A DNA stretch of 33,458 nucleotides, taken from Actinomycetota bacterium. GTDB lineage: Bacteria > Actinomycetota > Acidimicrobiia > Acidimicrobiales > Ilumatobacteraceae. The position numbers and the translations under genes are program-made. Location: assembly GCA_009702755.1 (NCBI GenBank), contig WLHL01000014.1, positions 1-33,458 on the forward strand. The letters are read 5' to 3'. How positions within the stretch are numbered: the first letter of the stretch is position 1; each line of letters begins with the position of its first letter. The notes beneath the pieces are model-generated. The model was not told the DNA's origin. It saw only the letters and a program-made list of their open reading frames with translations, and searched no databases. Of this stretch, positions 16,588 to 25,110 are shown in pieces.

Positions 16588-17759
16588 CAGCGATCAATGT
16601 CTCCGAGAATGAAGTACAAAGACGCAAGGATGGTGATGATGTCGGGGACATACACACCTTTGAGAAGCCAAGGAACAATTGAGATGTTGTTGAACGATGC
16701 GCTGCGAATCTTCACACGGAATGGACCTTGGTCGCCTTGAGAGACAACGTAGTAACCCATTTCGCCAAGTGGGTTCTCGGTTGAGACCCATGCTTCGCCT
16801 TCAGGAACCTTGATGATCTTGGGAACCTTGGCCATCACTGGACCAGCAGGAATCGTGTCGAGAAGTTGATCAACAATCTTTGTTGACTCACGCACTTCTT
16901 GCAGACGAACCCAGCAACGTGCGAACGAGTCGCCATCTGGGTGTGTGATGACTTTGAAATCTGTCTTGTTCCAAGCCATCGGGATGTCTTGGTCACGACG
17001 AAGGTCCCAGTCAACTCCACTTGCACGAAGGTTCGCACCCGACAAGCCGTATGACAATGCGACGTCTTTCGGAATCACACCAATGCCACGCGTACGTGAT
17101 TGGAAGATTTCGTTTCCGAACAAAAGGTCTTCAATCTGATCGCAGAAGGTACGCAACTTCTTCATGACGATTCGTGTCTCGTCGATGAAGCCAGCAGGCA
17201 AGTCATCTTTCAATCCACCGATGCGGTCGAAGTTCGGGTGGAAGCGTCCACCGGTTGCACCCTCAATCAGGTTCAACACATATTCACGGTCGCGGAATGC
17301 GAAGAAGACTGGAGTGATTGCGCCCAACTGCACACCGAGGTCACCAAGGAACAATGAAACGTTCGCGATGCGAGACAACTCGAACAAGATGGTGCGAATG
17401 TGCTGCGCGCGCGATGGTGCTTCCACGCCCATCAACTTTTCAGCAGCGAGAATGAAAGGAACTTCGTTAGCGAAAGAACCCAACCAGTCGATGCGGTTCA
17501 CCAATGCAGTGACCTGAGGGAACGTACGGACTTCTGTGAGCTTTTCGTATCCACGGTGCATGTAGCCAGCAGATGGTTCAGCCCACACCACTTGTTCACC
17601 ATCAAGGCGAGCAATGATGCGCAGTGTTCCGTGCGTTGCAGGGTGCTGCGGTCCGATGTTGAGGGTCATGCCCTCTGTTTCAAGTTCAACGTTGACTCGT
17701 GCATCGGCAGCCTGGGATGCGATGTATGCGAGTTGTTGACGGTCGCCAAGCATGGTCAT
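16587..17759 (-). CDS. nuoD: NADH-quinone oxidoreductase subunit D, cluster 1, altered quinone site
   Basis: A 390-residue peripheral subunit (49-kDa/NDUFS2 homologue) that forms the quinone pocket with NuoB. The GPQHPATHG loop is intact with His39 and His43. By gapless alignment with human NDUFS2, residue 92 is Trp where the quinone-contacting Tyr is expected (RIDW against RLDY). Residue 144 is Gln (GVQLGAITP) where the Asp that pairs with the pocket His is expected (ALDLGAMTP). Arg69 in MHRGYEKL corresponds to the NDUFS2 Arg dimethylated by NDUFAF7. No hydrogenase-type terminal Cys pairs are present, so it is not a [NiFe] hydrogenase. It overlaps nuoC by ATGA and is followed directly by nuoH; nuoE, F and G are missing from this position. 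Confidence 0.96.
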   Translation of the reverse strand: MTMLGDRQQLAYIASQAADARVNVELETEGMTLNIGPQHPATHGTLRIIARLDGEQVVWAEPSAGYMHRGYEKLTEVRTFPQVTALVNRIDWLGSFANEVPFILAAEKLMGVEAPSRAQHIRTILFELSRIANVSLFLGDLGVQLGAITPVFFAFRDREYVLNLIEGATGGRFHPNFDRIGGLKDDLPAGFIDETRIVMKKLRTFCDQIEDLLFGNEIFQSRTRGIGVIPKDVALSYGLSGANLRASGVDWDLRRDQDIPMAWNKTDFKVITHPDGDSFARCWVRLQEVRESTKIVDQLLDTIPAGPVMAKVPKIIKVPEGEAWVSTENPLGEMGYYVVSQGDQGPFRVKIRSASFNNISIVPWLLKGVYVPDIITILASLYFILGDIDR

Positions 17760-18439
17760 GATGCTTCGCCTTCCTCTTCGTCGTCGCCGGGCAATGGTTC
17801 AACATCAACGATGCCTGGCCATGGCTTCACGATGCGTGCAAGCAACGGGAAGTCCTTGCGCATCGGATGTCCTTCAAAATCTGTTGGGAGATACATGTTG
17901 CGAAGATCTGGATGGCCGTTAAAGCCGATACCAAACATTTCGTGAGCTTCGCGCTCATGCCAGTTTGCTCCGGCGAAAACGCTGGACCAGGAATCAACTG
18001 CCATTACGTCATCGGCGACATCAACCTTGATGTTGATTCCGATTGTTGTGAAGGGCTGCACCAAACGAGCAATCACTTGGAAGCGAGTATCGCCACCGGT
18101 GTAGCCCTGCTTGATTGTGGAATCTCGCTCGCCTGATGGACCAGATGCATCATCTTCGCTCTTGCCGAACGGTGATGGAAGCCAGTCAATGGCGGAGACA
18201 TAACCGAAGTAGGTGTAACCCAAGGCCTTCAATTTTTCTGCTGTTGCACGCCATGTCTCTGCGGTCACGCGGATCCACATGTCATCGTTTGGCTTCAACA
18301 GCGAATCGACAACGCCAGCACCGAGTGCTTCAAGAATGCGCGCAAGTTCTGCTTCGCGCACTGTGTCGCGAGGTGCCTCAGTTGGGGTATCAGTTGTGGA
18401 CGACAACGGGAACACCACCCTTCTCAGCTGATTCGCCAT
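17756..18439 (-). CDS. nuoC: NADH-quinone oxidoreductase subunit C, cluster 1
   Basis: A 227-residue peripheral-arm subunit (30-kDa homologue) with the family block [20 protein letters not shown] followed by [11 protein letters not shown]. The C-terminal tail is acidic ([10 protein letters not shown]). The listed ATG makes it overlap nuoB by 50 bp, which is unusual. In-frame GTG codons at 18418 (preceded by GAGAAGG) and near 18363 are alternatives, and the conserved part begins only after residue about 28. It is not fused to nuoD, unlike in E. coli. Confidence 0.94.
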   Translation of the reverse strand: MANQLRRVVFPLSSTTDTPTEAPRDTVREAELARILEALGAGVVDSLLKPNDDMWIRVTAETWRATAEKLKALGYTYFGYVSAIDWLPSPFGKSEDDASGPSGERDSTIKQGYTGGDTRFQVIARLVQPFTTIGINIKVDVADDVMAVDSWSSVFAGANWHEREAHEMFGIGFNGHPDLRNMYLPTDFEGHPMRKDFPLLARIVKPWPGIVDVEPLPGDDEEEGEAS

Positions 18440-18947
18440 CGACGATGTTCATTGACTTGGTGCCTTCACCGCGCCAACGTGCGCCCATGTCTTCGTTCTT
18501 GATGCGTTGTTGCAGCAACACGATTCCTTCAAGCAACGCTTCAGGACGTGGTGGGCAACCAGGGACATACACATCAACAGGAATGATTTGATCGACGCCC
18601 TTGGTGACCGAATAGCTGTCCCAATATGGACCGCCGCAGTTTGCGCAGCTTCCCATTGAGATCACGTACTTCGGTTCTGGCATCTGCTCGTACAAGCGCT
18701 TGATAGCTGGTGCCATCTTGTCGGTGACAGTTCCGGAGATAACAACAAGGTCCGCTTGGCGTGGTGATGCAGGAAGAGGAATCACTCCGAGACGCATGAC
18801 GTCATAGCGAGGTGAACCGAATGCAGCACCCATTTCGATGGCGCAGCATGCGAGTCCCCACTGGTACACCCACAATGAATATGAGCGACCCATATTGAAG
18901 AGTGATGTGAGTGGCTTTGGAAGCCGACCGCGATCAACAAGTCCCAT
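18390..18947 (-). CDS. nuoB: NADH-quinone oxidoreductase subunit B, cluster 1 (N2 cluster)
   Basis: A 185-residue peripheral subunit that holds the terminal [4Fe-4S] cluster N2 next to the quinone site. The four ligands are visible: adjacent Cys34-Cys35 (GLACCAIEM), Cys101 (MGSC) and Cys131 (PGCPPRPE). The conserved ASPRQADL block is present, preceded by the less usual GVIPLP. It begins 18 bp after the nuoA stop. Confidence 0.95.
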   Translation of the reverse strand: MGLVDRGRLPKPLTSLFNMGRSYSLWVYQWGLACCAIEMGAAFGSPRYDVMRLGVIPLPASPRQADLVVISGTVTDKMAPAIKRLYEQMPEPKYVISMGSCANCGGPYWDSYSVTKGVDQIIPVDVYVPGCPPRPEALLEGIVLLQQRIKNEDMGARWRGEGTKSMNIVDGESAEKGGVPVVVHN

Positions 18948-18965
18948 AATCGATGAACCTTTTCC

Positions 18966-19331
18966 CTAGACCCAGCGCAGGACGCCCTTGCGCCATGCGT
19001 AAACAAGACCAAGAAGAAGAATGCCGACGAAGACACCCATTTCTACAAGTCCGAATACGGCATAACGCTCGAGTTGAGTAGCCCACGGGAAGATGAACAC
19101 TGCTTCAACGTCAAAGATGACGAAGAGAAGTGCGAAGACGTAATAACGAATCTGACTTTGCGACCAACCATCACCGACGGGATCCACACCACTTTCGTAG
19201 GTGAGCAACTTTTCTCGGGAGGGCTTATTGGGGCGAATTAGCGCGGAGATACCCAGCAATAATCCGGCGACCAAAAACGCGGCAAGCCCGAACCACACAA
19301 CTGTGAGATAGGACCGTAGAAACTCAGACAC
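18966..19331 (-). CDS. nuoA: NADH-quinone oxidoreductase subunit A, cluster 1
   Basis: A 121-residue, three-helix membrane subunit. The loop after helix 1 has YESGVDPVG, where the usual family form is YECG-P, so the loop Cys is Ser here. FDVEAVFIFPWA, with its conserved Asp-Val-Glu, follows in helix 2. The start codon is GTG with no Shine-Dalgarno sequence at proper distance, and TAGTTT 8 nt upstream suggests a leaderless start. It is the first gene of cluster 1. Confidence 0.94.
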   Translation of the reverse strand: MSEFLRSYLTVVWFGLAAFLVAGLLLGISALIRPNKPSREKLLTYESGVDPVGDGWSQSQIRYYVFALLFVIFDVEAVFIFPWATQLERYAVFGLVEMGVFVGILLLGLVYAWRKGVLRWV

Positions 19332-19339
19332 AGCCTTTG

Positions 19340-19345
19340 AAACTA
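19340..19345 (-). promoter_or_regulatory. Candidate -10 box (TAGTTT) of nuo cluster 1
   Basis: On the minus strand TAGTTT precedes the nuoA GTG by 8 nt within the 52-bp gap after the amidotransferase gene. The spacing equals that at yajQ and ilvA. Read-through from the upstream amidotransferase gene, in the same direction, is equally possible. Confidence 0.4.
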
Positions 19346-19383
19346 CTACGGAGCCCTATTCAGACCCCAACTTCACAAGGGAT

Positions 19384-20091
19384 TCAGCCTTGTGGCATGT
19401 GCCCTTGTGCGATGGTGGAGAGGAACCAGTCGACCAGTGCCTCACATCGATCTTCAGAATCTGCCACCTGAAGCCGAGTCGTCGATAAGAGGTCCTCGGC
19501 ATCAATTCCCTGACCCACGAGTTCTTCCACCCCATCGTCTGATGACCACATCTTGACGATGGTTTCGGTGGCTTCAGGGTGAAATTGCAGCCCCAAGGCT
19601 CTCCCACAGACAAAAGCTTGGGGACCGGCGGGAGACTGAGCCAGAGCCGTTGCCCCAGAAGGAACACTGAAGCTGTCGTAGTGCCACTGCATCCAGGGGC
19701 CATCGAAGAGGACTTTGGGGGCAATTTGTGCTGTTTCGGGCACATTTTCGACCGAAAACCACCCAATTTCCGTACTTTGTGCCTTTGTGACCACTCCACC
19801 GAGGGCACGAGATAGCTGCTGGCCCCCGAAACAGACCCCCAGAACCGGGATATCCCTGGCCATTGCCTCCTGCATCAGCAACTGCTCCGCCAGAACCGGC
19901 TCGGCCACATGGTCCCAATAGGTGCTCCACCCCGACCCCAGAGCCACGACCAGGTCAAAACCATCCAGAGAAGGCCAGTCTGCATGCTGCTCTCGGAGGA
20001 AGTCAGTGAGGGCATAGCCGCGACGGCGCAAGGAACGACCCACGAAACCGGGGTCAGCTTCATTCATATTCGCGACGAGCGCTACACGCAT
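19384..20091 (-). CDS. Class I glutamine amidotransferase (GMP synthase-like domain)
   Basis: A 235-residue stand-alone type 1 amidotransferase. The nucleophile elbow is GVCFGGQ with Cys87, and the catalytic His-Glu pair is His171-Glu173 in LQFHPEAT, so the triad is complete. The closest-looking group is the free GATase1/GuaA-like proteins, which hydrolyse gamma-glutamyl compounds or supply ammonia to a partner synthase. No partner is encoded nearby. The frame begins at GTG 20097, but ATG 20091 is preferred because it lies 7 nt after a TACCGT box. It is divergent from ilvA by 20 bp and precedes nuoA on the same strand. Confidence 0.88.
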   Translation of the reverse strand: MRVALVANMNEADPGFVGRSLRRRGYALTDFLREQHADWPSLDGFDLVVALGSGWSTYWDHVAEPVLAEQLLMQEAMARDIPVLGVCFGGQQLSRALGGVVTKAQSTEIGWFSVENVPETAQIAPKVLFDGPWMQWHYDSFSVPSGATALAQSPAGPQAFVCGRALGLQFHPEATETIVKMWSSDDGVEELVGQGIDAEDLLSTTRLQVADSEDRCEALVDWFLSTIAQGHMPQG

Positions 20092-20094
20092 GAC

Positions 20095-20107
20095 CACTAC
20101 GGTAGTG
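20095..20107. promoter_or_regulatory. Palindromic divergent promoter between amidotransferase and ilvA
   Basis: CACTACGGTAGTG is a 13-bp odd palindrome. On the plus strand it contains TACGGT, 8 nt before the ilvA ATG. On the minus strand it contains TACCGT, 7 nt before the amidotransferase ATG. Both match TANNNT at leaderless spacing, so one palindrome can provide the -10 box for both genes. The two boxes overlap almost completely, so polymerase could bind for only one direction at a time. Confidence 0.5.
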
Positions 20108-20111
20108 ACGC

Positions 20112-21323
20112 ATGCCCGTGTTCCCTATTGACCCCTCTGACATCCTTGCTGCTCGCAAGGCAGGAGCCGGCGTTGTGAAGCGAACACCAGTGACCGAATC
20201 ACTTTCTCTCACGGAACGTTTTGGTGGCAATGTCGTTCTCAAGGCAGAGAACCTTCAGCGAACGGGCTCCTTCAAAATTCGCGGAGCAATGAACAAACTG
20301 GCGTCACTCGGCGATGCTGCAAAGAACGGCGTTGTTGCAGGAAGTGCTGGCAACCACGCGCAAGCTCTTGCCTTTGCCGCAAAGCACTACGGCGTACCGT
20401 GCCAGATTTTTGTTCCTACTGGTGCGTCGTTGTCAAAGATGAAATCAGTGTTGTCCTATGGCGCAACATTGACTGAAGGTGGCGACACATTGTCTGATGC
20501 AGTTGCAGCAGCACAAGAGCACGCGGACAAAACCGGCATGATTCTTTGTCATCCTTTTGATGATCCGATTGTTGTTGCTGGTCAAGCAACTCTTGGTCTT
20601 GAACTTGTGGAAGATATCCCCGACCTTGCAACGGTGATTGTTCCACTTGGTGGTGGTGGACTCACTGGTGGAGTCGCGATTGCAGTGAAACAAGCAATGC
20701 CTCACGTACGCATCATTGGCGTACAAGTTCGTGCATGTGCGCCGTATGCAGGCGATCATCCAGCAGACGGACCCATTGTCACACTTGCTGACGGTATTGC
20801 TGTGAAAACACCAGGCGACTTCACGCGACCCATCATTGAACAATTCGTTGATGAAATTGTTGTTGTCGAAGAAGACCTTGTTGCCGATGCGATGGTGATG
20901 TTGATGGATCGCAGCAAGTTGTATGTCGAAGGTGGCGGCGCAGTTGGTGTGTCCGCACTGCTGAGTGGCCAGGTTGTTCCTTCAGCGACTGGAACAACCT
21001 GTGTTGTTCTCTCTGGTGGCAATGTTGACCTAGGCCTCGTTCCTAACCTCATCCGACGAAACGAAACACAAGCTGGACGACGCCTGATTCTGTTTGTTCG
21101 TATCTCTGATCGGCCCGGTGGACTTGCGCGACTTCTCACATTGTTCGCAGGTGCTGGCGCCAATTTGATTGAAGTGGAGCATGTTCGTGAAGGCATCTCA
21201 CTTCATGTTCGTGAGACCGGAGTACAAGTTGTTCTCGAAGTTCGCGGACGTGAGCATGCCGACAGTGTGATCTCTATGGCACGCCAAAACGACTACGTGG
21301 TTGACGAAGTCATCTCACGATGA
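20112..21323 (+). CDS. ilvA: Threonine dehydratase with ACT domain
   Basis: A 403-residue PLP enzyme that deaminates threonine to 2-oxobutanoate, the first step towards isoleucine (or threonine breakdown). The PLP lysine is Lys55 in GSFKIRGA, the substrate loop SAGNHAQ is at 78-84, the phosphate-binding glycine loop GGGGLTGG is at 180-187, and SGGNVD lies near 307. Residues about 328-400 form one ACT domain (LFVRISDRPGGLARLL), which in this family senses an amino acid. One ACT domain and this length fit the shorter TdcB/IlvA group. It has no Shine-Dalgarno sequence and a TANNNT box 8 nt before the ATG. The stop overlaps the next start (ATGA), so translation of the two is coupled. Confidence 0.94.
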   Translation: MPVFPIDPSDILAARKAGAGVVKRTPVTESLSLTERFGGNVVLKAENLQRTGSFKIRGAMNKLASLGDAAKNGVVAGSAGNHAQALAFAAKHYGVPCQIFVPTGASLSKMKSVLSYGATLTEGGDTLSDAVAAAQEHADKTGMILCHPFDDPIVVAGQATLGLELVEDIPDLATVIVPLGGGGLTGGVAIAVKQAMPHVRIIGVQVRACAPYAGDHPADGPIVTLADGIAVKTPGDFTRPIIEQFVDEIVVVEEDLVADAMVMLMDRSKLYVEGGGAVGVSALLSGQVVPSATGTTCVVLSGGNVDLGLVPNLIRRNETQAGRRLILFVRISDRPGGLARLLTLFAGAGANLIEVEHVREGISLHVRETGVQVVLEVRGREHADSVISMARQNDYVVDEVISR

Positions 21324-22015
21324 ATCCACCACTGATTGCGATACCTGGACGGCGTTCTGATGAAGCCAAGGGCCACCGCACACCAGTTGTCAGTGGAGGT
21401 CGACTGTATGCCGATGCAGTGCAACGCGCAGGTGGACTTCCTGTTGTCATTCCGCCCACTGATGACGTAGATCTCATTCGTGCCACTGTTGAACGGTGCG
21501 ACGGAATGGTCCTCTTGGGCGGCGGTGATGTGAGCCCTTCTCAGTACGGCCGCGAAATCAACGCTCGTTTGTTCGGTGTCGATGAATTCATTGACGACTT
21601 TGAGATTGCAGCAGTGCAACACGCAGTGTCCTTAGATATGCCTGTTCTTGCAATCTGTCGTGGGCATCAGATACTCAATGTTGCGTTGGGTGGAACACTC
21701 ATTCAGCATCTTGAGAACTATGAAGTGCACCGCGACACAATGCATGATGTGCAACTGACCCAAGGATCGCTTGTCGCTGAAGCAATGGGCACAACTCATC
21801 CCATGACCCACTCATTTCACCATCAAGCGATTGAAACAGTTGCGCCGTCGTTGACAGTGGTTGGCCACTACAGCGACGGAACAGTGGAAGCGGTGCAACA
21901 CGCCACAGCGACATGGGTCATCGGTGTGCAGTGGCACCCGGAAGACACCGCGGAAGAAGACCCTGCAAACCAGGGACTCTTTAACGCGTTAATACAACGC
22001 GCAGCTCGGCGTTAA
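21320..22015 (+). CDS. Peptidase C26 / gamma-glutamyl-gamma-aminobutyrate hydrolase-like
   Basis: A 231-residue class I amidotransferase-fold hydrolase of the PuuD/peptidase C26 family, which cleaves gamma-glutamyl amide bonds. Cys113 is in the elbow AICRGHQILN, and His206-Glu208 are in GVQWHPED. The GGGDVSPSQYG block (67-77) and the HHQAI motif (167-171) are typical of PuuD-like enzymes. It overlaps ilvA and was probably recruited to its operon; a link between threonine deamination and a gamma-glutamyl compound is not obvious. It converges with nuoN of cluster 2 with no gap. A perfect palindrome TTAACGCGTTAA lies near its end (21981-21992). Confidence 0.9.
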   Translation: MNPPLIAIPGRRSDEAKGHRTPVVSGGRLYADAVQRAGGLPVVIPPTDDVDLIRATVERCDGMVLLGGGDVSPSQYGREINARLFGVDEFIDDFEIAAVQHAVSLDMPVLAICRGHQILNVALGGTLIQHLENYEVHRDTMHDVQLTQGSLVAEAMGTTHPMTHSFHHQAIETVAPSLTVVGHYSDGTVEAVQHATATWVIGVQWHPEDTAEEDPANQGLFNALIQRAARR

Positions 22016-23509
22016 TCAAAGAGGCGCGAAGCGCACAAGTTCGATTGCATCAAGCAAGATGCTGGGGAAGAACCCAATCACGAGCGTGAAGGCTACGGAG
22101 ATCCCGATCACAACACTGACAACTGTTGGAATCTCGAGAGGTTCCTGTGTCTCTGGTTCTTCCATCCACATGCTGACAACAATGCGCAAGTAGAGGAAGG
22201 CGCCAATGACGGCACCCACCATTGCAGCGATACTGATGCCGTAGGAATCGACTTCAACAGCAGCCTTGATGACGCCAAACTTGGCGACAAATCCGGAGGT
22301 GAACGGCACGCCCGCTTGTGCAAACAGCAGTGTGCTGAATGCCAATGCAAGAGCGGGACGACGCTTTGCGAGACCCTTAAACGCATCGAGTGTCGTTGCT
22401 GTGTCGTTCTTGCCTGCCACTGCAATCAAGATTGCAAATGAGCCCATGACCATCATTGTGTAGATCGCCAAATATGTTGCGGAAGCCGCAAGACCATTGC
22501 CTTCCATATGCGCAGCAGCTTCGACTCCAACAAGGATGAAACCAGCGTGGCTAATCGATGAGTACGCAAGCATGCGCTTGACGTTGGTTTGCACCACTGC
22601 CATCGTCGAACCAACAAAGATGCTGAGAACGGCAAGAACCCAGATCACTGGACGCCAATCATCAACACGTGACTCGAGTCCGACAATAAAGATTCGCAGT
22701 AACGCTGCAAAAGCAGCAACCTTGGCAGCAGATGCCATATATGACGTCACTGACGTGGGTGCACCTTCGTACACATCAGGGGTCCAGATCTGGAAGGGGG
22801 CTGCAGAGACTTTGAAGCCAAGGCCCACCAGCATGAGGCCGATTCCCACCAGCAACATTGCATCCGAACCACCCACAGCAATTCGTTCTGTCAATGCTTC
22901 AGCAATGCCATTGATGTTCGTCGAAGCAGTTGCGCCATAGACAAGGGCAACGCCGTACAACAGGAATGCTGATGCAAAGCCACCAAGAATGAAGTACTTG
23001 AGACCCGACTCTTGGCTTTCCTCGCGGCGGCGATCGCTTGCAGCCATCAGATACAACGAGAGGCTCAGAATTTCCAAGCCAAGGAACAAAACAATCAGGT
23101 CATTTGCTGAGCCCATCACGACTGCGCCAATTGCAGAAGTCAGGAGCAACGCATAGTTCTCCAATGGATCGCCATTTGCATCATCATGATGCGCTGATGC
23201 GAGAAGTGCACCGAGAGCAACCGCAACCGTGATGATGATGGTGATCAGTACAGAGAAACGATCGATCGAAATCGCATCAGCAACAATGGAGTACCCCTTG
23301 CGGTAGTACAGATTGTTCCATTGCACGCACGCAGCGGTTCCGGCGGCAAGCGCGGTGACAATTGTGAGAGTAGGTGTCGCTACTCGAGGCCAGCGGGGAA
23401 CAAGTGTTCCCAACAAAAGAAGAAGACAAGTACCACCCAGGAGAATGAGAAGTGGGGTTAACGCACCCCATGCGATCTCAGGAGCCGTCATTGTTGCTGC
23501 GAGAACCAT
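22016..23509 (-). CDS. nuoN: NADH-quinone oxidoreductase subunit N, cluster 2
   Basis: A 497-residue antiporter-like membrane subunit with about 14 hydrophobic segments. The pump Glu is in LFLGLEILSLSLYLMAA, the Lys in KVSAAPFQIWTPDVYEGAPT, and the central block TNVKRMLAYSSISHAG is canonical (Lys kept, unlike cluster 1). The ATG overlaps the nuoM stop (TAATG). It is the last gene of cluster 2, meeting the facing peptidase gene end to end. Confidence 0.95.
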   Translation of the reverse strand: MVLAATMTAPEIAWGALTPLLILLGGTCLLLLLGTLVPRWPRVATPTLTIVTALAAGTAACVQWNNLYYRKGYSIVADAISIDRFSVLITIIITVAVALGALLASAHHDDANGDPLENYALLLTSAIGAVVMGSANDLIVLFLGLEILSLSLYLMAASDRRREESQESGLKYFILGGFASAFLLYGVALVYGATASTNINGIAEALTERIAVGGSDAMLLVGIGLMLVGLGFKVSAAPFQIWTPDVYEGAPTSVTSYMASAAKVAAFAALLRIFIVGLESRVDDWRPVIWVLAVLSIFVGSTMAVVQTNVKRMLAYSSISHAGFILVGVEAAAHMEGNGLAASATYLAIYTMMVMGSFAILIAVAGKNDTATTLDAFKGLAKRRPALALAFSTLLFAQAGVPFTSGFVAKFGVIKAAVEVDSYGISIAAMVGAVIGAFLYLRIVVSMWMEEPETQEPLEIPTVVSVVIGISVAFTLVIGFFPSILLDAIELVRFAPL

Positions 23510-25110
23510 TACTCGCCTCCCTCATGTGCAGTATCGGTTGCAGGCGAATGTCCGCCCTTATGCACCGGGGCCTTGTAGTCAGAGTGCAATTCCACATGCT
23601 TGACCAGCTTGTCGACACTGGGTTCAATGCGATTCAACATTGGCTTGGGGAAGAGACCTGTGAACACGATGAGTCCGATGAACACCATCAACAACGAGCC
23701 CTCACGAAGTGTGAGTTCCTTGAACGTTGAATTGGCTTCATCTGGCTCGCCATGGAAGACACGTTGGTATGCCCACAACAGATACAGAGCAGCCAAGATG
23801 ACACCCGTTGCGGCGATGATTGTCCACCACCGCGCAGTTTCAAATGAACCGATGAGGATGAGGAATTCGCCAACGAATCCATTGAGTCCAGGGACTCCGA
23901 CGGATGACAGCATCACGACCATAAATGCGGCAGCAAAGATGGGAGCAACCGACTGAATGCCCTTGAGTTCCGCGATGACTCGCGTATGGCGACGTTCGTA
24001 AATCATTCCGACCAAGAGGAACAACGCACCGGTGGAGACACCGTGGTTAATCATCTGCATCACACTTCCGGTGAGTGACTGCGACGTGATGGCGAACGTA
24101 CCCAGAACAATGAAGCCCAAGTGAGCAACCGATGAATACGCAACTAGACGCTTGAGGTCCGTCTGCATAGTTGCTGCAATCGCACCATAGATAATGCCGA
24201 TAGTCGCAAGCGTGAGAATGACCGGCTTTGCCCAGACGGCAGCTGCGGGGAACAAATAGAGCCCAAAGCGGAGGAACCCGTATGTTCCCATTTTCAACAG
24301 CACGCCAGCAAGGATGATGGAACCACCTGTTGGAGCCTGAGTGTGTGCATCCGGCAACCAGGTGTGTAGCGGGAAGATTGGAACCTTCACCGCGAAAGCA
24401 ATGGCGAATGACAGGAACAACCATCGAGCTGTGTTGGTTCCAAAAGTTGCTTCTTCTGCAATCTTCACAAGATCAAAGGTGATGTATCCGAGGTCTCGCT
24501 GGGCCAGCACTGCAGTTGCAATGATGCCGACCAGCATGAATGCGGAGCCAAACATTGTGTACAGGAAGAACTTCGTCGCTGCATAGATGCGCTTGTCGTA
24601 GCCCCATCCACCAATGAGGAAGTACATCGGAACAAGAACAATCTCGAAGAAGATGAAGAACAGGAACAAGTCAAGACTGAGGAAACTTCCCATCACTCCA
24701 GCTTCAAGAAGCAGTATCCATCCGAGGTAGCGCTTTTCATCGTGGTGCGGATCCACACCAACAATGACGAGTGGGAAAAGGATGCCGGTCAGAACGACGA
24801 GGAAGAGGGAAATACCGTCAACACCGAGGTGCCACGAGATACCCCATGCACGAATCCATTCGTGTTGAGAAACGAACTGAAACCCAGCCTCATGTGAGTC
24901 AAATTTGGCCAACATCCACAATGACATTGCGCCAGTACCTGCACTGACGATGAGCGCAGTGAACTTCACATACTCAGGCCGACGATTGGACAACAACGTC
25001 ACGAGGACGGCACCCAGAAGTGGAACAAGAATCAATGCGGAAAGGATCGGGAATGCAACAGCAGTTTTCTCCGTTGCTGCTCCAGCACTTTGTATAAGCG
25101 TTGACAACAT
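23509..25110 (-). CDS. nuoM: NADH-quinone oxidoreductase subunit M, cluster 2
   Basis: A 533-residue antiporter-like membrane subunit. It keeps the pump Glu in LFFIFFEIVLVPMYF, the Lys in KVPIFPLHTWLPDAHTQAPT, TDLKRLVAYSSVAHLGF in the centre and the Glu of FVGEFL. The frame is open to 25137, but ATG 25110 overlaps the nuoL stop (TGATG), in keeping with the rest of the operon. Its C-terminal tail is hydrophilic with several His (HKGGHSPATDTAHEGGE). Confidence 0.95.
   Translation of the reverse strand: MLSTLIQSAGAATEKTAVAFPILSALILVPLLGAVLVTLLSNRRPEYVKFTALIVSAGTGAMSLWMLAKFDSHEAGFQFVSQHEWIRAWGISWHLGVDGISLFLVVLTGILFPLVIVGVDPHHDEKRYLGWILLLEAGVMGSFLSLDLFLFFIFFEIVLVPMYFLIGGWGYDKRIYAATKFFLYTMFGSAFMLVGIIATAVLAQRDLGYITFDLVKIAEEATFGTNTARWLFLSFAIAFAVKVPIFPLHTWLPDAHTQAPTGGSIILAGVLLKMGTYGFLRFGLYLFPAAAVWAKPVILTLATIGIIYGAIAATMQTDLKRLVAYSSVAHLGFIVLGTFAITSQSLTGSVMQMINHGVSTGALFLLVGMIYERRHTRVIAELKGIQSVAPIFAAAFMVVMLSSVGVPGLNGFVGEFLILIGSFETARWWTIIAATGVILAALYLLWAYQRVFHGEPDEANSTFKELTLREGSLLMVFIGLIVFTGLFPKPMLNRIEPSVDKLVKHVELHSDYKAPVHKGGHSPATDTAHEGGE

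Noticed and set aside
16587-18947. Cluster 1 as a group 4 membrane-bound [NiFe] hydrogenase or Mrp-type complex
   Set aside because: NuoD lacks both CxxC nickel-binding pairs, and nuoA, J and K are present with three antiporter subunits, as in true complex I.
21981-21992. Perfect palindrome TTAACGCGTTAA as an operator or attachment site
   Set aside because: It lies inside the coding end of the PuuD-like gene, occurs once, and has no partner site; chance or a weak terminator role cannot be separated.
22023-22034. GCGCGAAGCGC hairpin as terminator between the convergent PuuD-like gene and nuoN
   Set aside because: The stem is only four base pairs with no T-run and lies within nuoN codons.
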